56,059 bases of DNA from a virus. Location of the stretch: positions 1-56,059 of IMG/VR virus record IMGVR_UViG_3300027865_000011, one strand, 5' to 3'. The notes beneath the pieces were generated by a model. The model ran no database searches and was not told where the DNA came from. It saw only the letters and a list, made by a program, of their open reading frames with translations. The position numbers were made by a program, and so were the translations under genes. Shown one piece after another: positions 33,364 to 41,384 of the stretch (positions are counted from its first letter, which is position 1; each line of letters starts with the position of its first letter).

Positions 33364-33564
33364 GTGAAGAACTTCAATGGCAAGGCACTGGCGAGGCTTT
33401 GGATCCACTCAACATGCACGGTCATCATGTTGCTGGTGGGGGCGCACTTCTTGGATAAGGGCTACTACTGGTTTGCCGTCATCGCAGCGGTCTTGACGCC
33501 TTGCAATCTTTGGTCCGCCGTGGACGCCATGATCGACTTCCGCAAAGAGGAAAACAAGAAATGA
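33364..33564 (+). CDS. Small membrane protein, 66 aa
   Basis: GTG at 33364 chosen because AGGAGCAAGAAG lies just upstream, as for other early genes. Two hydrophobic segments ('STCTVIMLLVGAHFL' and 'YYWFAVIAAVLTPCNLW') flanked by basic residues. Stop overlaps the helicase start (ATGA). Unknown role. Confidence 0.5.
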   Translation: MKNFNGKALARLWIHSTCTVIMLLVGAHFLDKGYYWFAVIAAVLTPCNLWSAVDAMIDFRKEENKK

Positions 33565-34730
33565 CACTCGTAAGAGAGCAACTCAACGGTTGCCAGCTTG
33601 CCGCCGTCCAAGCAATCAAGGCTTGGTTCGATGAACGGCCGGACGACGTGAGAGAAGACGACATCGTCTGGCATCCCCAAAGCAAGGAGCTCTCCCTGGG
33701 AGGCCTCGCCGGCACGGGGAAGACGTCCCTCGTTGCCTTCTTGATGCAGGACTCGGAGTTCCTTGGATTGTTCGCCGGGGTCCTCACCCCCACGGGCAAG
33801 GCGGCCGAGGTGCTTCGAAGCAAGGGCATCCCCGCGGACACCATCCACAGTGCGCTCTATCGCTGCACGGGCGAGGAGGAGGAGAACGACCGCGGTGAGC
33901 TGTCGCCGGTCTTCGAGACCAAGACCCCGATATTCCGCCGCGGGGACTTCGTCATCATCGACGAGGCTTCGATGGTCAATGCGGAGCTTGCTCGAGACAT
34001 CCGAAACGCGGGGTGGAACGTGCTCTGGGTCGGTGACCACGGACAGCTCCCCCCGGTGGGCGAGGATCCGGGGATCATGACCGAGCCCGATCTTCTCCTC
34101 GACGAGATCATGCGCCAAGCCGCTGAGAACCCCCTCATCGCCTGCGCGTACCATCTGAGGCAAGGAGGCACTCCACAAAACTGGGGCCCCACATATTCCG
34201 AAGTGGTGGTGAGGGCGAGGACCTACCCTTCGCACTACGCAAAAGCAGCCTACGACGGGCGCTACGACCAGATAATCTGCGGCTTCAACCGAGATCGCCA
34301 CGCAATCAACATCCAATCCCGAGCCCTTCGGGGCTTCACCGACCCTCTTTGCGTGGGGGACTTGGTGATCTGCCTGCGAAACTCTCGGAAGAAGGGGATC
34401 TGGAACGGGCAGATCTTCGAAGTCCTCGAGCTCAGCGAAGGCTCCGTCACGAACTGCGTGAGCGCGGTGCTCCGCTCGGAAGATCCCGACGCGGGCGCCA
34501 TCTACGTGGACATCGACGTGCCGTCGCTCGGCGGCGCTCCGGCGGGGTACGGACGAGCTAAGAAGGCGCATCTCTTCGACTACGCCTACGCGATCACCTG
34601 CCACAAGGCCCAAGGGAGCGAGTGGGGAAAAGTCCTCGTCGTGGATTCTCCCTGCCAGTCTTGGGACAACGACCGGTGGCGCTACACCGCGGTAACGCGC
34701 GCGCGGGACCAAGTCACGATCTTCGCATAG
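33561..34730 (+). CDS. RecD/Dda-like SF1B DNA helicase, 389 aa
   Basis: 5'-3' helicase of the RecD/Dda group. Walker A 'GLAGTGKTS' (residues 48-56), motif Ia-like 'LTPTGKAAEVLR' (75-86), Walker B 'VIIDEASM' (131-138), motif III 'WVGDHGQLPPV' (about 155-165). Near the end are motif V 'AITCHKAQGSEW' and motif VI 'RYTAVTRARDQV'. The order and the short spacing fit phage recombination and replication helicases. Overlaps the upstream membrane-protein gene by four bases. Confidence 0.92.
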   Translation: MTLVREQLNGCQLAAVQAIKAWFDERPDDVREDDIVWHPQSKELSLGGLAGTGKTSLVAFLMQDSEFLGLFAGVLTPTGKAAEVLRSKGIPADTIHSALYRCTGEEEENDRGELSPVFETKTPIFRRGDFVIIDEASMVNAELARDIRNAGWNVLWVGDHGQLPPVGEDPGIMTEPDLLLDEIMRQAAENPLIACAYHLRQGGTPQNWGPTYSEVVVRARTYPSHYAKAAYDGRYDQIICGFNRDRHAINIQSRALRGFTDPLCVGDLVICLRNSRKKGIWNGQIFEVLELSEGSVTNCVSAVLRSEDPDAGAIYVDIDVPSLGGAPAGYGRAKKAHLFDYAYAITCHKAQGSEWGKVLVVDSPCQSWDNDRWRYTAVTRARDQVTIFA

Positions 34731-34822
34731 ACCAGGACAACAGCGGACCCGAGGTGGATGCCTCTCGACTCGGGGCCGGAGAAGCGGTACGGTGAGAGGC
34801 CATACACGGAGCGAGTACGACT

Positions 34823-36265
34823 ATGAGCACACAGAAGACGAACGTACCGACGGAGAGAAGTGAAACCATTCTCGAGGAGGCCGCGCGCATTGTAGACGGC
34901 CCGCGGCGGAAGGAGTACGGCCATCCGAAGGCCAATATCGGCCGGGTCGCCATCTTCTGGTCGGAAATCGTCGGCGTCCCCATTTCCCCCGCGCAGGTGG
35001 CCCTCTGCATGATCGCCCTCAAGATCGCGCGGCTCGCCCACAAGGTCGATCGGGACGGCGTGGTGGACATCTGCGGCTACGCCAGGATCCTCGAGCTGCT
35101 CTGCCTCGGAGCCGCGGAGGGTTCGGGTGGGGAGGATTCTGCGCAGGCCGCGGAGGAACCCCCAAGTGCTTCGCCGGGCACCAACTTCCAGGGATCGTGC
35201 CTCAACATCCCGGCGTCGGCGAGCGCCCCGAAGGAGCCTACCCCATCTCTGCGTGACCACACCGTACGCAGCAAAGGGCTTGACGCCTTGCACGAGGCGC
35301 TCAAGACAAGCCAGGCCGCCTTGCGGGAGCTTTCCCTCGAGCAGCGCATCTTGAAGCAGCGGATCTGCCAAGAGGCGCTCAAGATTCCGCCCTCTTCGAC
35401 CGTCGAAGACGCACCTGAACCCAAGCCAAAGCGCAAGATTTCGGAACTGATCGACGAGGCTGTTAGAGATGGTGCGGATGAGCCGTCGCCCTCTGCTTGG
35501 GCCCTGGCACACATCAAGCAGTACACCCTCCCCTGCCCCAAGGAGCAGCTCCCCAAGCACTGGGTCCGCAAGAAGGATCTGCGCACGGGCGAGTTCTTTC
35601 CCTTGCGAGCGAACGGGGCGATGTTGGTGGGCTTCTACGAAGACCACCCGATCAAGCTGCTCATCGACGAACAGGGCCGCCCCTGCACGCTGATCTACTC
35701 CGGGGCGTTCAGCCCTGGGCCGTCGTCGTTGACCCCCAAGCCGGACAGTCAATGGATTTGGGAGTGGGACGCAGACAAGAAGCTCTTCCGTAGAGACCTC
35801 ACTGCGACGGAGATCGATGGCATCCTGGCGGGGGTCTTCGGGTTCGACACGATAGGAGGCAACGGCTTCCGGATCTTCAGGGTGCTCGGGTACGAGAACC
35901 CCTACGCCGAGGAGCCCTCCAGAGAGGCCCCTCAGCCTACGCCTGAGCAGGAGACACCGGCCAGCCCGCCCTGCTCGACCTTCCCGCGCCGAGAGACCGT
36001 CAGCAGCTTCCGAGGGAACCCGGTGGAGCTCCTGATCGGTGCCGACGACATCCCCTACGCCCTCTTCTGCGCGTCGACCGTCATCCCCTGCAAGGCAGAT
36101 GATTGGGGACACGACGACGTGAGGACTGGATGGCTCCGGGATCTCTCCCCGGAGGAGATCGCTGCTTGGGCCTCCGAGTCGCTCACCTTCGAAGAAGTCT
36201 CGAACCACGGACCCGGCTATCTGGAGATCAGCACATCCACCACCATCCCTCCCGAGGAGGACTGA
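34823..36265 (+). CDS. Protein with N-terminal DUF6378-like domain, 480 aa
   Basis: Residues about 15-95 follow the DUF6378 pattern known from phages: 'ILEEAARIVDGPRRKEYGHP', 'IFWSEIVGVPISPAQVALCMIALKIARL', 'DGVVDICGYARI'. This small helical domain resembles MazG-like nucleotide-binding folds. A Pro/Ser linker and a coiled-coil segment follow (about 150-190), then an unknown domain with two related blocks ('HPIKLLIDEQGRPCTLIYSG' and 'NPVELLIGADDIPYALFCAS'), suggesting an internal repeat. The 92 bases upstream hold only a weak inverted repeat (GCCTCTC / GAGAGGC). GGAG precedes the ATG. Confidence 0.65.
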   Translation: MSTQKTNVPTERSETILEEAARIVDGPRRKEYGHPKANIGRVAIFWSEIVGVPISPAQVALCMIALKIARLAHKVDRDGVVDICGYARILELLCLGAAEGSGGEDSAQAAEEPPSASPGTNFQGSCLNIPASASAPKEPTPSLRDHTVRSKGLDALHEALKTSQAALRELSLEQRILKQRICQEALKIPPSSTVEDAPEPKPKRKISELIDEAVRDGADEPSPSAWALAHIKQYTLPCPKEQLPKHWVRKKDLRTGEFFPLRANGAMLVGFYEDHPIKLLIDEQGRPCTLIYSGAFSPGPSSLTPKPDSQWIWEWDADKKLFRRDLTATEIDGILAGVFGFDTIGGNGFRIFRVLGYENPYAEEPSREAPQPTPEQETPASPPCSTFPRRETVSSFRGNPVELLIGADDIPYALFCASTVIPCKADDWGHDDVRTGWLRDLSPEEIAAWASESLTFEEVSNHGPGYLEISTSTTIPPEED

Positions 36266-36266
36266 T

Positions 36267-36596
36267 ATGTCCGGAGCACTCCTGCATTTTCGCGACTGGC
36301 ATCGGGAAGTCCACTGGATCGTTTTCCACGACCAGCAGCGGGTGAAGAACACGATCGCTGCCATCAAGACCTACCAGTGGTACAAGACCGCGGGGCTGGT
36401 GTTCGATCCGAAGAACCCCCCGCCGGCCGATCGCCTCGAGCTTGCAGGAGTGTTCCGCCGTCGAACTCAGCAAGTGGTGAAGTTCGACGGCACCAAGGAT
36501 CTGCTGGAGCAAGGAGAGCTGGCCGAGAAGGTGGCTTGGATCCAGAAGGAATGCGGAAAACGAGGCATCCCGGTAACCTTGAGCGATTCCCAATGA
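36267..36596 (+). CDS. Hypothetical protein, 109 aa
   Basis: One base after the previous stop, with GAGGAGG upstream. Basic and aromatic N-terminal half ('HFRDWHREVHWIVFHDQQR', 'IKTYQWYKTAG'), then a helical part. Lies between the DUF6378-like gene and the primase-helicase, so a replication role is possible. No motif recognised. Confidence 0.55.
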   Translation: MSGALLHFRDWHREVHWIVFHDQQRVKNTIAAIKTYQWYKTAGLVFDPKNPPPADRLELAGVFRRRTQQVVKFDGTKDLLEQGELAEKVAWIQKECGKRGIPVTLSDSQ

Positions 36597-36652
36597 AACC
36601 CAGAAAACCACCTTCGGCCGCGCAGAAGAGACGTCGCGCTATCTGGCCCTGA
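36593..36652 (+). CDS. Possible 19-residue basic peptide
   Basis: ATG overlaps the upstream stop (ATGA) and the frame closes one base before the next ATG, so ribosomes could pass through it to re-initiate. Eight of 19 residues are Lys or Arg. Either a leader that couples neighbours or a micro-protein; chance cannot be excluded. Confidence 0.25.
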   Translation: MKPRKPPSAAQKRRRAIWP

Positions 36653-36653
36653 C

Positions 36654-37040
36654 ATGGTGGTCTCCTTTGGCATTCGAAAGACTCAAGAAGGCTATGCGGT
36701 GACCCGCAAAGCTGTCACCGAGGGTCTCATGGGGCCGACTTGGACGAAACGAGCCTACGCCCGGACGTTCAAGGTACAGCTGGAAGAGCTCTTGGCTAGT
36801 TGTGTAGCGGAGCTGCGGGACTCTGTTCCTTGGGCCACTATCCAGAGGGATACTCGACACTCGTTGACCTACATGACCAAGATGCGGCTTCTGGTAGAAG
36901 ACGACCCTGTGCTGTGGTGCTGGGAAGTCGATCAGCTCGTGCTGATGCTCTGTCTTTTTGCAGCCAACGAGTCTCAAGTGCCTATGCCTCCAGTCATGCT
37001 TGAGAGTTGCCGGGAAGCGCTTGAAAACTCCTACTTGTGA
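36654..37040 (+). CDS. Hypothetical protein, 128 aa
   Basis: No Shine-Dalgarno; starts one base after the 19-residue frame, so coupling is likely. All-helical, with 'KRAYARTFKVQLEELLASCVAELRD' and a hydrophobic C-terminal half ('LWCWEVDQLVLMLCLFAANES'). Just upstream of the primase-helicase. Unrecognised. Confidence 0.5.
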   Translation: MVVSFGIRKTQEGYAVTRKAVTEGLMGPTWTKRAYARTFKVQLEELLASCVAELRDSVPWATIQRDTRHSLTYMTKMRLLVEDDPVLWCWEVDQLVLMLCLFAANESQVPMPPVMLESCREALENSYL

Positions 37041-37049
37041 CACACGCCC

Positions 37050-39683
37050 ATGCCTCAATGGCCAAACGTAACCGTCTTGCATTACCGGAACACCCGAGGC
37101 ATCAACGCCTACGGGGACGAAGCGCCGAAGCTTCCTGTGATGCCCCTCAAGACCGCGTTGGAGAAGAGGTGGGTCACAGACTCCCACATGACCGGCTACT
37201 TGCTGCACCACGACGCCTCTGAGGTCTATGCAAAAGATGGGGAGATGGTCAGGGTCAACAAGCCATCTCTCGAGTCTTTAGCCAGCGAAGGGTTCTCTGT
37301 CCTGACCAGTGTGGTCCTCGTAGATCTCGATCTTCCCAAGCACATCTTTTGGGACGAAGAGCAGCTGGCGCTGTTCCTCGAAGCCTTCGAAACCGCCAGC
37401 ACCCAAGACGAGATGTTGAAGCAGTGGCACGCTTTCTATTCCACGAGATCCGGTGCTCGTCTCGTCTACGCGCTGGATCGGCCGGTGCCCTGCCCCGCGG
37501 CGGAAGGAGTGATTAGGGGGATCCTCTTTCGGATATCGCAGACAGCTCTCGGCCCCTACACAGACACCAGCACCTACGACTTCACTCGACTGTTCCGGCT
37601 TCCTCAAGTGACTCGGGACGGTCATCCTTCTTGGGAGCAGGACTACTGCCAGCTCGAGTTTCAGCCCGAGCAACCGCTCTTGGCCACGAAAAACATCGCC
37701 CCGATCCTGACCACGGCGAAGAAGTACGGGAAGGTTCTACGGATCACGGGGGATTGCCCCGGGGCCGACGAAGCCAAGGCGTGGCTCACCATAACCAGCG
37801 AGACCACCGGGCAGCCCGTGATGAGCGAGTGGTTCAAACGGGCGAGGAGACAACTCAAAGGCCGAGAGAGCGCCGACCTGATAGACGGGAAGCTGGACCT
37901 CGAGACCTGGCCCGACGGAAGGAACAACGGCCTACGCTTCTGCGTCGGGCAAGCGGTGAACCTGCTCTACCTCCTGCCAGGAGCAGACCCGAAGCTGCTC
38001 TTCGCCCTCTTTGTGGACCCTTGCGAGCAGCTCGAGGCAAGGACCGGGGACGATGACGGCAAGTCTTGGTTGGACATCCTCTGGCATTTGACCACTCATT
38101 GCTGGGAGAAGGAGTCGGCCAGCGTTCAGGTGGAGGACGCGAAGCGTGAGCACGTGGCCCTTCAATCGGGCAAGATCTCCCTGGACATCTTGACAGGCAT
38201 GAGGAAGTGGTGCTCTTGCTCTATCGTGCATGGCCCGGAAGTCGAAGCGATGCTCTGGCTGAATCGGTATCTGATCGTGTTCTGCGACGGGTTGTACTAC
38301 GTGATGCGCCCCGACGGTTACTACGACAGCGTGGGCGTGGGCGTGCCCAACTTGGTCGCCCGAATCCGAGAGTTGGGGATGCAGGGGATCATTCCCATAG
38401 AAGAAGAGGTGGTCGTAGGTGGGCAGGTGGTTCGGCGAGATGTCCCGACACAGAGGATCATCAACCGTCATGTTTCGGTCGTCCCCTACTGCGCCGGAAT
38501 CGTGGGCACCGCCGGAAGCGTCGTGCGGGATCTGGGCACAGACTCTGCCACGTTTCAGTTCAAAATGTACTCGAGGCGCACCGACATTGATCCGCAGTGG
38601 TCCGACGAAGTAGACGCTTGGATGGCAGCGACCTTCGGAGAGGCCTACGAAGAGGTGAAGAACTGGATAGCCCACGCCTTGAACTTCGAAGGCGGCGGGA
38701 TCTGCGCGCTCAGCATCAATGCGCCGCCGGGCATCGGCAAGAAGCTTCTCCTCGAAGGCCTCGCGGAGTGCATCGACACCAAGGCGGTAGCCAGCGCCAA
38801 GGAGCTGACGGGGCGCTTTCAATCCATGATGCTCAGCACGCCCTTCCTATCCATCAACGAAGGTCTGCCCAAGGTATCCCGCGACGGGAGCAACGACCCC
38901 GCTGACTCTTTCCGTGCCTTGATAGCCGGAGACACCCACAAGGTGGAGCAGAAGGGCCGCGGCATCATCTCGATCCACAATCCGATGCGTATTGTGATCA
39001 CCGCGAACAATGACAGAATCCTGCAAGACTTGTACGGCAACCAAGACCTAAGCCCCCAGGACCGGGCAGCTCTCGGTAAACGCATCCTCCATTTCGATCT
39101 TGGAGCCGAGGGAGAAGCGTGGTTGCGCAGGAAGGGAGGCATGGCCTACACCGGGAACCCACAAAGACGATGGATCCGAGGCGACGATGGCCGACAGAGC
39201 CACTGGCTGATGGCCAGGCATTTCTTGATGCTCTACAAGCATCGTCTTCCTGTCCCGATCGGCAACCGTCTCTTGGTTGAAGGAGACCCAGACAGCGGCA
39301 TCGTCCGAGAGATGGCCGTGTCAAGCGGTGGGTCGCCAGAGATCATCGAAGTGATCGTGAGGATGACGGAGGAATCGCAATTCCCCCCAGGGATCCAGCT
39401 AAAAAACGGGGGCGTCTATGTGTCCGCCCTCGGCGTGCGAGACTTCCACACACAGCTCTTTCCCTTCGAGAAGAAGCTGAGGCTCTCCCGGGTGAGCTCG
39501 GTACTTCGGGGCCTGTCCTCGAGGAGTGCCAGCCAAGCTCGACAACTCCACGGCCCAGGCACGCCGAAAGTCCGAGCTTGGAAGATCGACACGAATATCC
39601 TGATGCGACATGCAGACACGAACGGACATCCTTGCGAACGCCTAAAGGATCTGGTAAGCTCCAACGCGAACGCGAACGAATAA
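37050..39683 (+). CDS. Primase-helicase (AEP-like primase plus SF3/D5-like helicase), 877 aa
   Basis: Probably makes primers and unwinds DNA at the origin. The N-terminal third looks like an archaeo-eukaryotic-type primase domain: 'VVLVDLDLPKHI' near residue 89 and 'STRSGARLVYALDRP' near 131. The C-terminal half is a helicase-like ATPase: 'NAPPGIGKKLLLEGL' near 556-570, 'TPFLSINEGLPK' near 600 and 'MRIVITANND' near 650. The P-loop is unusual: Lys replaces the Ser/Thr after GK, and Asn replaces the Asp before the Walker B Glu. Start site is uncertain (no Shine-Dalgarno before ATG 37050). Confidence 0.78.
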   Translation: MPQWPNVTVLHYRNTRGINAYGDEAPKLPVMPLKTALEKRWVTDSHMTGYLLHHDASEVYAKDGEMVRVNKPSLESLASEGFSVLTSVVLVDLDLPKHIFWDEEQLALFLEAFETASTQDEMLKQWHAFYSTRSGARLVYALDRPVPCPAAEGVIRGILFRISQTALGPYTDTSTYDFTRLFRLPQVTRDGHPSWEQDYCQLEFQPEQPLLATKNIAPILTTAKKYGKVLRITGDCPGADEAKAWLTITSETTGQPVMSEWFKRARRQLKGRESADLIDGKLDLETWPDGRNNGLRFCVGQAVNLLYLLPGADPKLLFALFVDPCEQLEARTGDDDGKSWLDILWHLTTHCWEKESASVQVEDAKREHVALQSGKISLDILTGMRKWCSCSIVHGPEVEAMLWLNRYLIVFCDGLYYVMRPDGYYDSVGVGVPNLVARIRELGMQGIIPIEEEVVVGGQVVRRDVPTQRIINRHVSVVPYCAGIVGTAGSVVRDLGTDSATFQFKMYSRRTDIDPQWSDEVDAWMAATFGEAYEEVKNWIAHALNFEGGGICALSINAPPGIGKKLLLEGLAECIDTKAVASAKELTGRFQSMMLSTPFLSINEGLPKVSRDGSNDPADSFRALIAGDTHKVEQKGRGIISIHNPMRIVITANNDRILQDLYGNQDLSPQDRAALGKRILHFDLGAEGEAWLRRKGGMAYTGNPQRRWIRGDDGRQSHWLMARHFLMLYKHRLPVPIGNRLLVEGDPDSGIVREMAVSSGGSPEIIEVIVRMTEESQFPPGIQLKNGGVYVSALGVRDFHTQLFPFEKKLRLSRVSSVLRGLSSRSASQARQLHGPGTPKVRAWKIDTNILMRHADTNGHPCERLKDLVSSNANANE

Positions 39684-39684
39684 C

Positions 39685-41370
39685 ATGAGCAACCTACCCC
39701 CAAGAGCCTGGACCACGACGTCTGCTTCCCAGATCAAAACCTACGAACTGTGCCCAAGAAAGTGGTGGCTCGAGAAAAGAAAAAGGCTACCTACCGAGCA
39801 CAAGGGGTACCTTTTCTACGGAACGGTCATCCACAACATCGCGGAACGGTTCTTCCGAGCCAGTGACACGGGCCGCGACGCTAAGACAGATGCTCCGGTG
39901 GAGCTCTTCCCGCCTGGTTGGGATCAAGTGCGCGACGGCTGGAACAACGATGGGGAGATCGTGTTCGTTTGCTCGGACGAAGAACGCGACCGCATCATGC
40001 TGCAAGTCGCCGAGGCTATTGCCAACGGAACGTGGGAACGACGACCGGATCGAGAGGTAGAGAGCAAGTTCGTGTTCCCGGTGGGCGACACAGGGGTGGG
40101 GATGTTGGGGTACATCGACCTTTGCATGCCCGGCGAGGTGCAAGACCACAAGACGGCCAAGAACGCTCGATACGCCACTACTCAAGGCAAGTTGAAGAAG
40201 GGAGACAAACAGCTTCTGATCTACGCCAAGGTCATGGCCGAAGCGCTTCGAAAGGGCAGCGGAGCGGACCCGGACAGGATCCTTGTCGGACACAACGTCT
40301 TTCGGAAAGACGGGGTGCCTCCGTACCGGGTGGAGGTCTTCTACTCCGTCGAGATGATCGACGAAGCTTGGGAAGCTGTGATCGAGACCACGCGCGAAAT
40401 GCTCCGCGCGTCCAAGATTGTGTCGCTTGCCGACATCGACAAACCAGACGCCAAAGCATGCTGGGCCTACGGCGGATGTCCTTTCCAAGGCGTGTGCGGC
40501 CAGCGTGAAACTCTCGAGAGATACGAGAAGCGGGTCAAGACCCTAAACGAGACTCGTGCTCAACTGATCCAAGCCCAGTTACAAGGAGATTCCGACATGA
40601 CAGTGTTCGATAAACTGGTCGCGTTGAAGCAAGGTGCTGCAGCAGCAGCAGCAGCCCCGAGCTCACCCGCCGAAGCGATCGCGGTGAATCCGCCCAAGGC
40701 AGCCGGCGTCGCCCGAAGGATGGCGCCTTGGGCGGATGCTGCGTGTCCTGCGTGCGACGAGAACGACGTTGGGGGCTTCAACTCCAAGGGGAACCTCTGT
40801 CGAATCTGCGAGACCTCTGCACCAAGCCGAGGTGTCGACCCTCCCATTTCCCGGTACGAGCTAGATGGTGCTTACTCGTGGCGGCTGAAACTACCGGTTG
40901 AGCAAGCACCCGCCGCGACCACGGTTGCTGAGCAAGCAGCAGCTGCTACGGTCGTCGAGGAGCGGCCGGTGGAGGAAGAGCCGCCCGTGCTCTTGGCCGA
41001 AGAGAAGGCGCTTCCCACCAAGAAAGTTCCGGCAGAGAAGGCTGGCAAGGGCCGTCCACGGAAGAGCTTCACTCTTTGCGTCGGTTGCGCCCCCCTCGTC
41101 ATGCCGAACCCGAACAGCAACTACGTATCAGGGGATCAGCTCTTCTTGCGATTCCGCGAGCAGTTCTGCGAGGAGAAGGGGGTAGACAGCTACTGGGAGT
41201 ACGACAACTTCGCTCGCCGCAACTGCATGGCTCTCGCAGCCGAATCGATAGGGGACACTTTGGGCACTCGCACTGTGGTGTTCTCTTCGTCACACACTCC
41301 AGACGTGCGCGCGTTCGTGGAAGCCCTCAAGGCCGTCGCGTCGGTCGTCTACGTAGCCACCATGGGTTGA
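39685..41370 (+). CDS. Cas4/RecB-like PD-(D/E)XK nuclease with Fe-S cluster site, 561 aa
   Basis: Residues 1-285 form a RecB/Cas4-type exonuclease domain: 'SASQIKTYELCPRKWW' (Cys23), His50 in 'GTVIHNIAERF', Asp145, 'EVQDHKTAKN' (Asp154, Lys156) and 'QLLIYAKVM'. Cys23 with Cys259, Cys265 and Cys271 ('CWAYGGCPFQGVC') would hold a 4Fe-4S cluster. Residues 305-561 are a different part: an Ala-rich linker, a CxxC pair ('ACPACDEN', 'LCRICE') and a C-terminal domain. An internal start with a strong ribosome site lies at codon 305 (next entry). Likely works with the adjacent SNF2-like helicase in recombination or end processing. Confidence 0.85.
   Translation: MSNLPPRAWTTTSASQIKTYELCPRKWWLEKRKRLPTEHKGYLFYGTVIHNIAERFFRASDTGRDAKTDAPVELFPPGWDQVRDGWNNDGEIVFVCSDEERDRIMLQVAEAIANGTWERRPDREVESKFVFPVGDTGVGMLGYIDLCMPGEVQDHKTAKNARYATTQGKLKKGDKQLLIYAKVMAEALRKGSGADPDRILVGHNVFRKDGVPPYRVEVFYSVEMIDEAWEAVIETTREMLRASKIVSLADIDKPDAKACWAYGGCPFQGVCGQRETLERYEKRVKTLNETRAQLIQAQLQGDSDMTVFDKLVALKQGAAAAAAAPSSPAEAIAVNPPKAAGVARRMAPWADAACPACDENDVGGFNSKGNLCRICETSAPSRGVDPPISRYELDGAYSWRLKLPVEQAPAATTVAEQAAAATVVEERPVEEEPPVLLAEEKALPTKKVPAEKAGKGRPRKSFTLCVGCAPLVMPNPNSNYVSGDQLFLRFREQFCEEKGVDSYWEYDNFARRNCMALAAESIGDTLGTRTVVFSSSHTPDVRAFVEALKAVASVVYVATMG
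40597..41370 (+). CDS. Possible internally started C-terminal product of the nuclease gene, 257 aa
   Basis: In frame with the nuclease. AAGGAGATTCCGAC precedes ATG 40597, at ideal spacing. The same 18 bases (GGAGATTCCGACATGACA) occur in the protease gene at 51498-51515, again at an in-frame internal start between two domains. The product would hold the zinc-ribbon-like CxxC pairs and the C-terminal domain without the nuclease. In phages such internal starts make stand-alone partner proteins. Translation is not proven. Confidence 0.4.
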   Translation: MTVFDKLVALKQGAAAAAAAPSSPAEAIAVNPPKAAGVARRMAPWADAACPACDENDVGGFNSKGNLCRICETSAPSRGVDPPISRYELDGAYSWRLKLPVEQAPAATTVAEQAAAATVVEERPVEEEPPVLLAEEKALPTKKVPAEKAGKGRPRKSFTLCVGCAPLVMPNPNSNYVSGDQLFLRFREQFCEEKGVDSYWEYDNFARRNCMALAAESIGDTLGTRTVVFSSSHTPDVRAFVEALKAVASVVYVATMG

Positions 41371-41384
41371 GCTGAGGAAATCCT

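Noticed and set aside
34682-36367. 561-aa open frame on the minus strand opposite the DUF6378-like gene
   Set aside because: Arg/Leu/Gly-rich, no family pattern, antisense to a gene with recognisable domain and good start.
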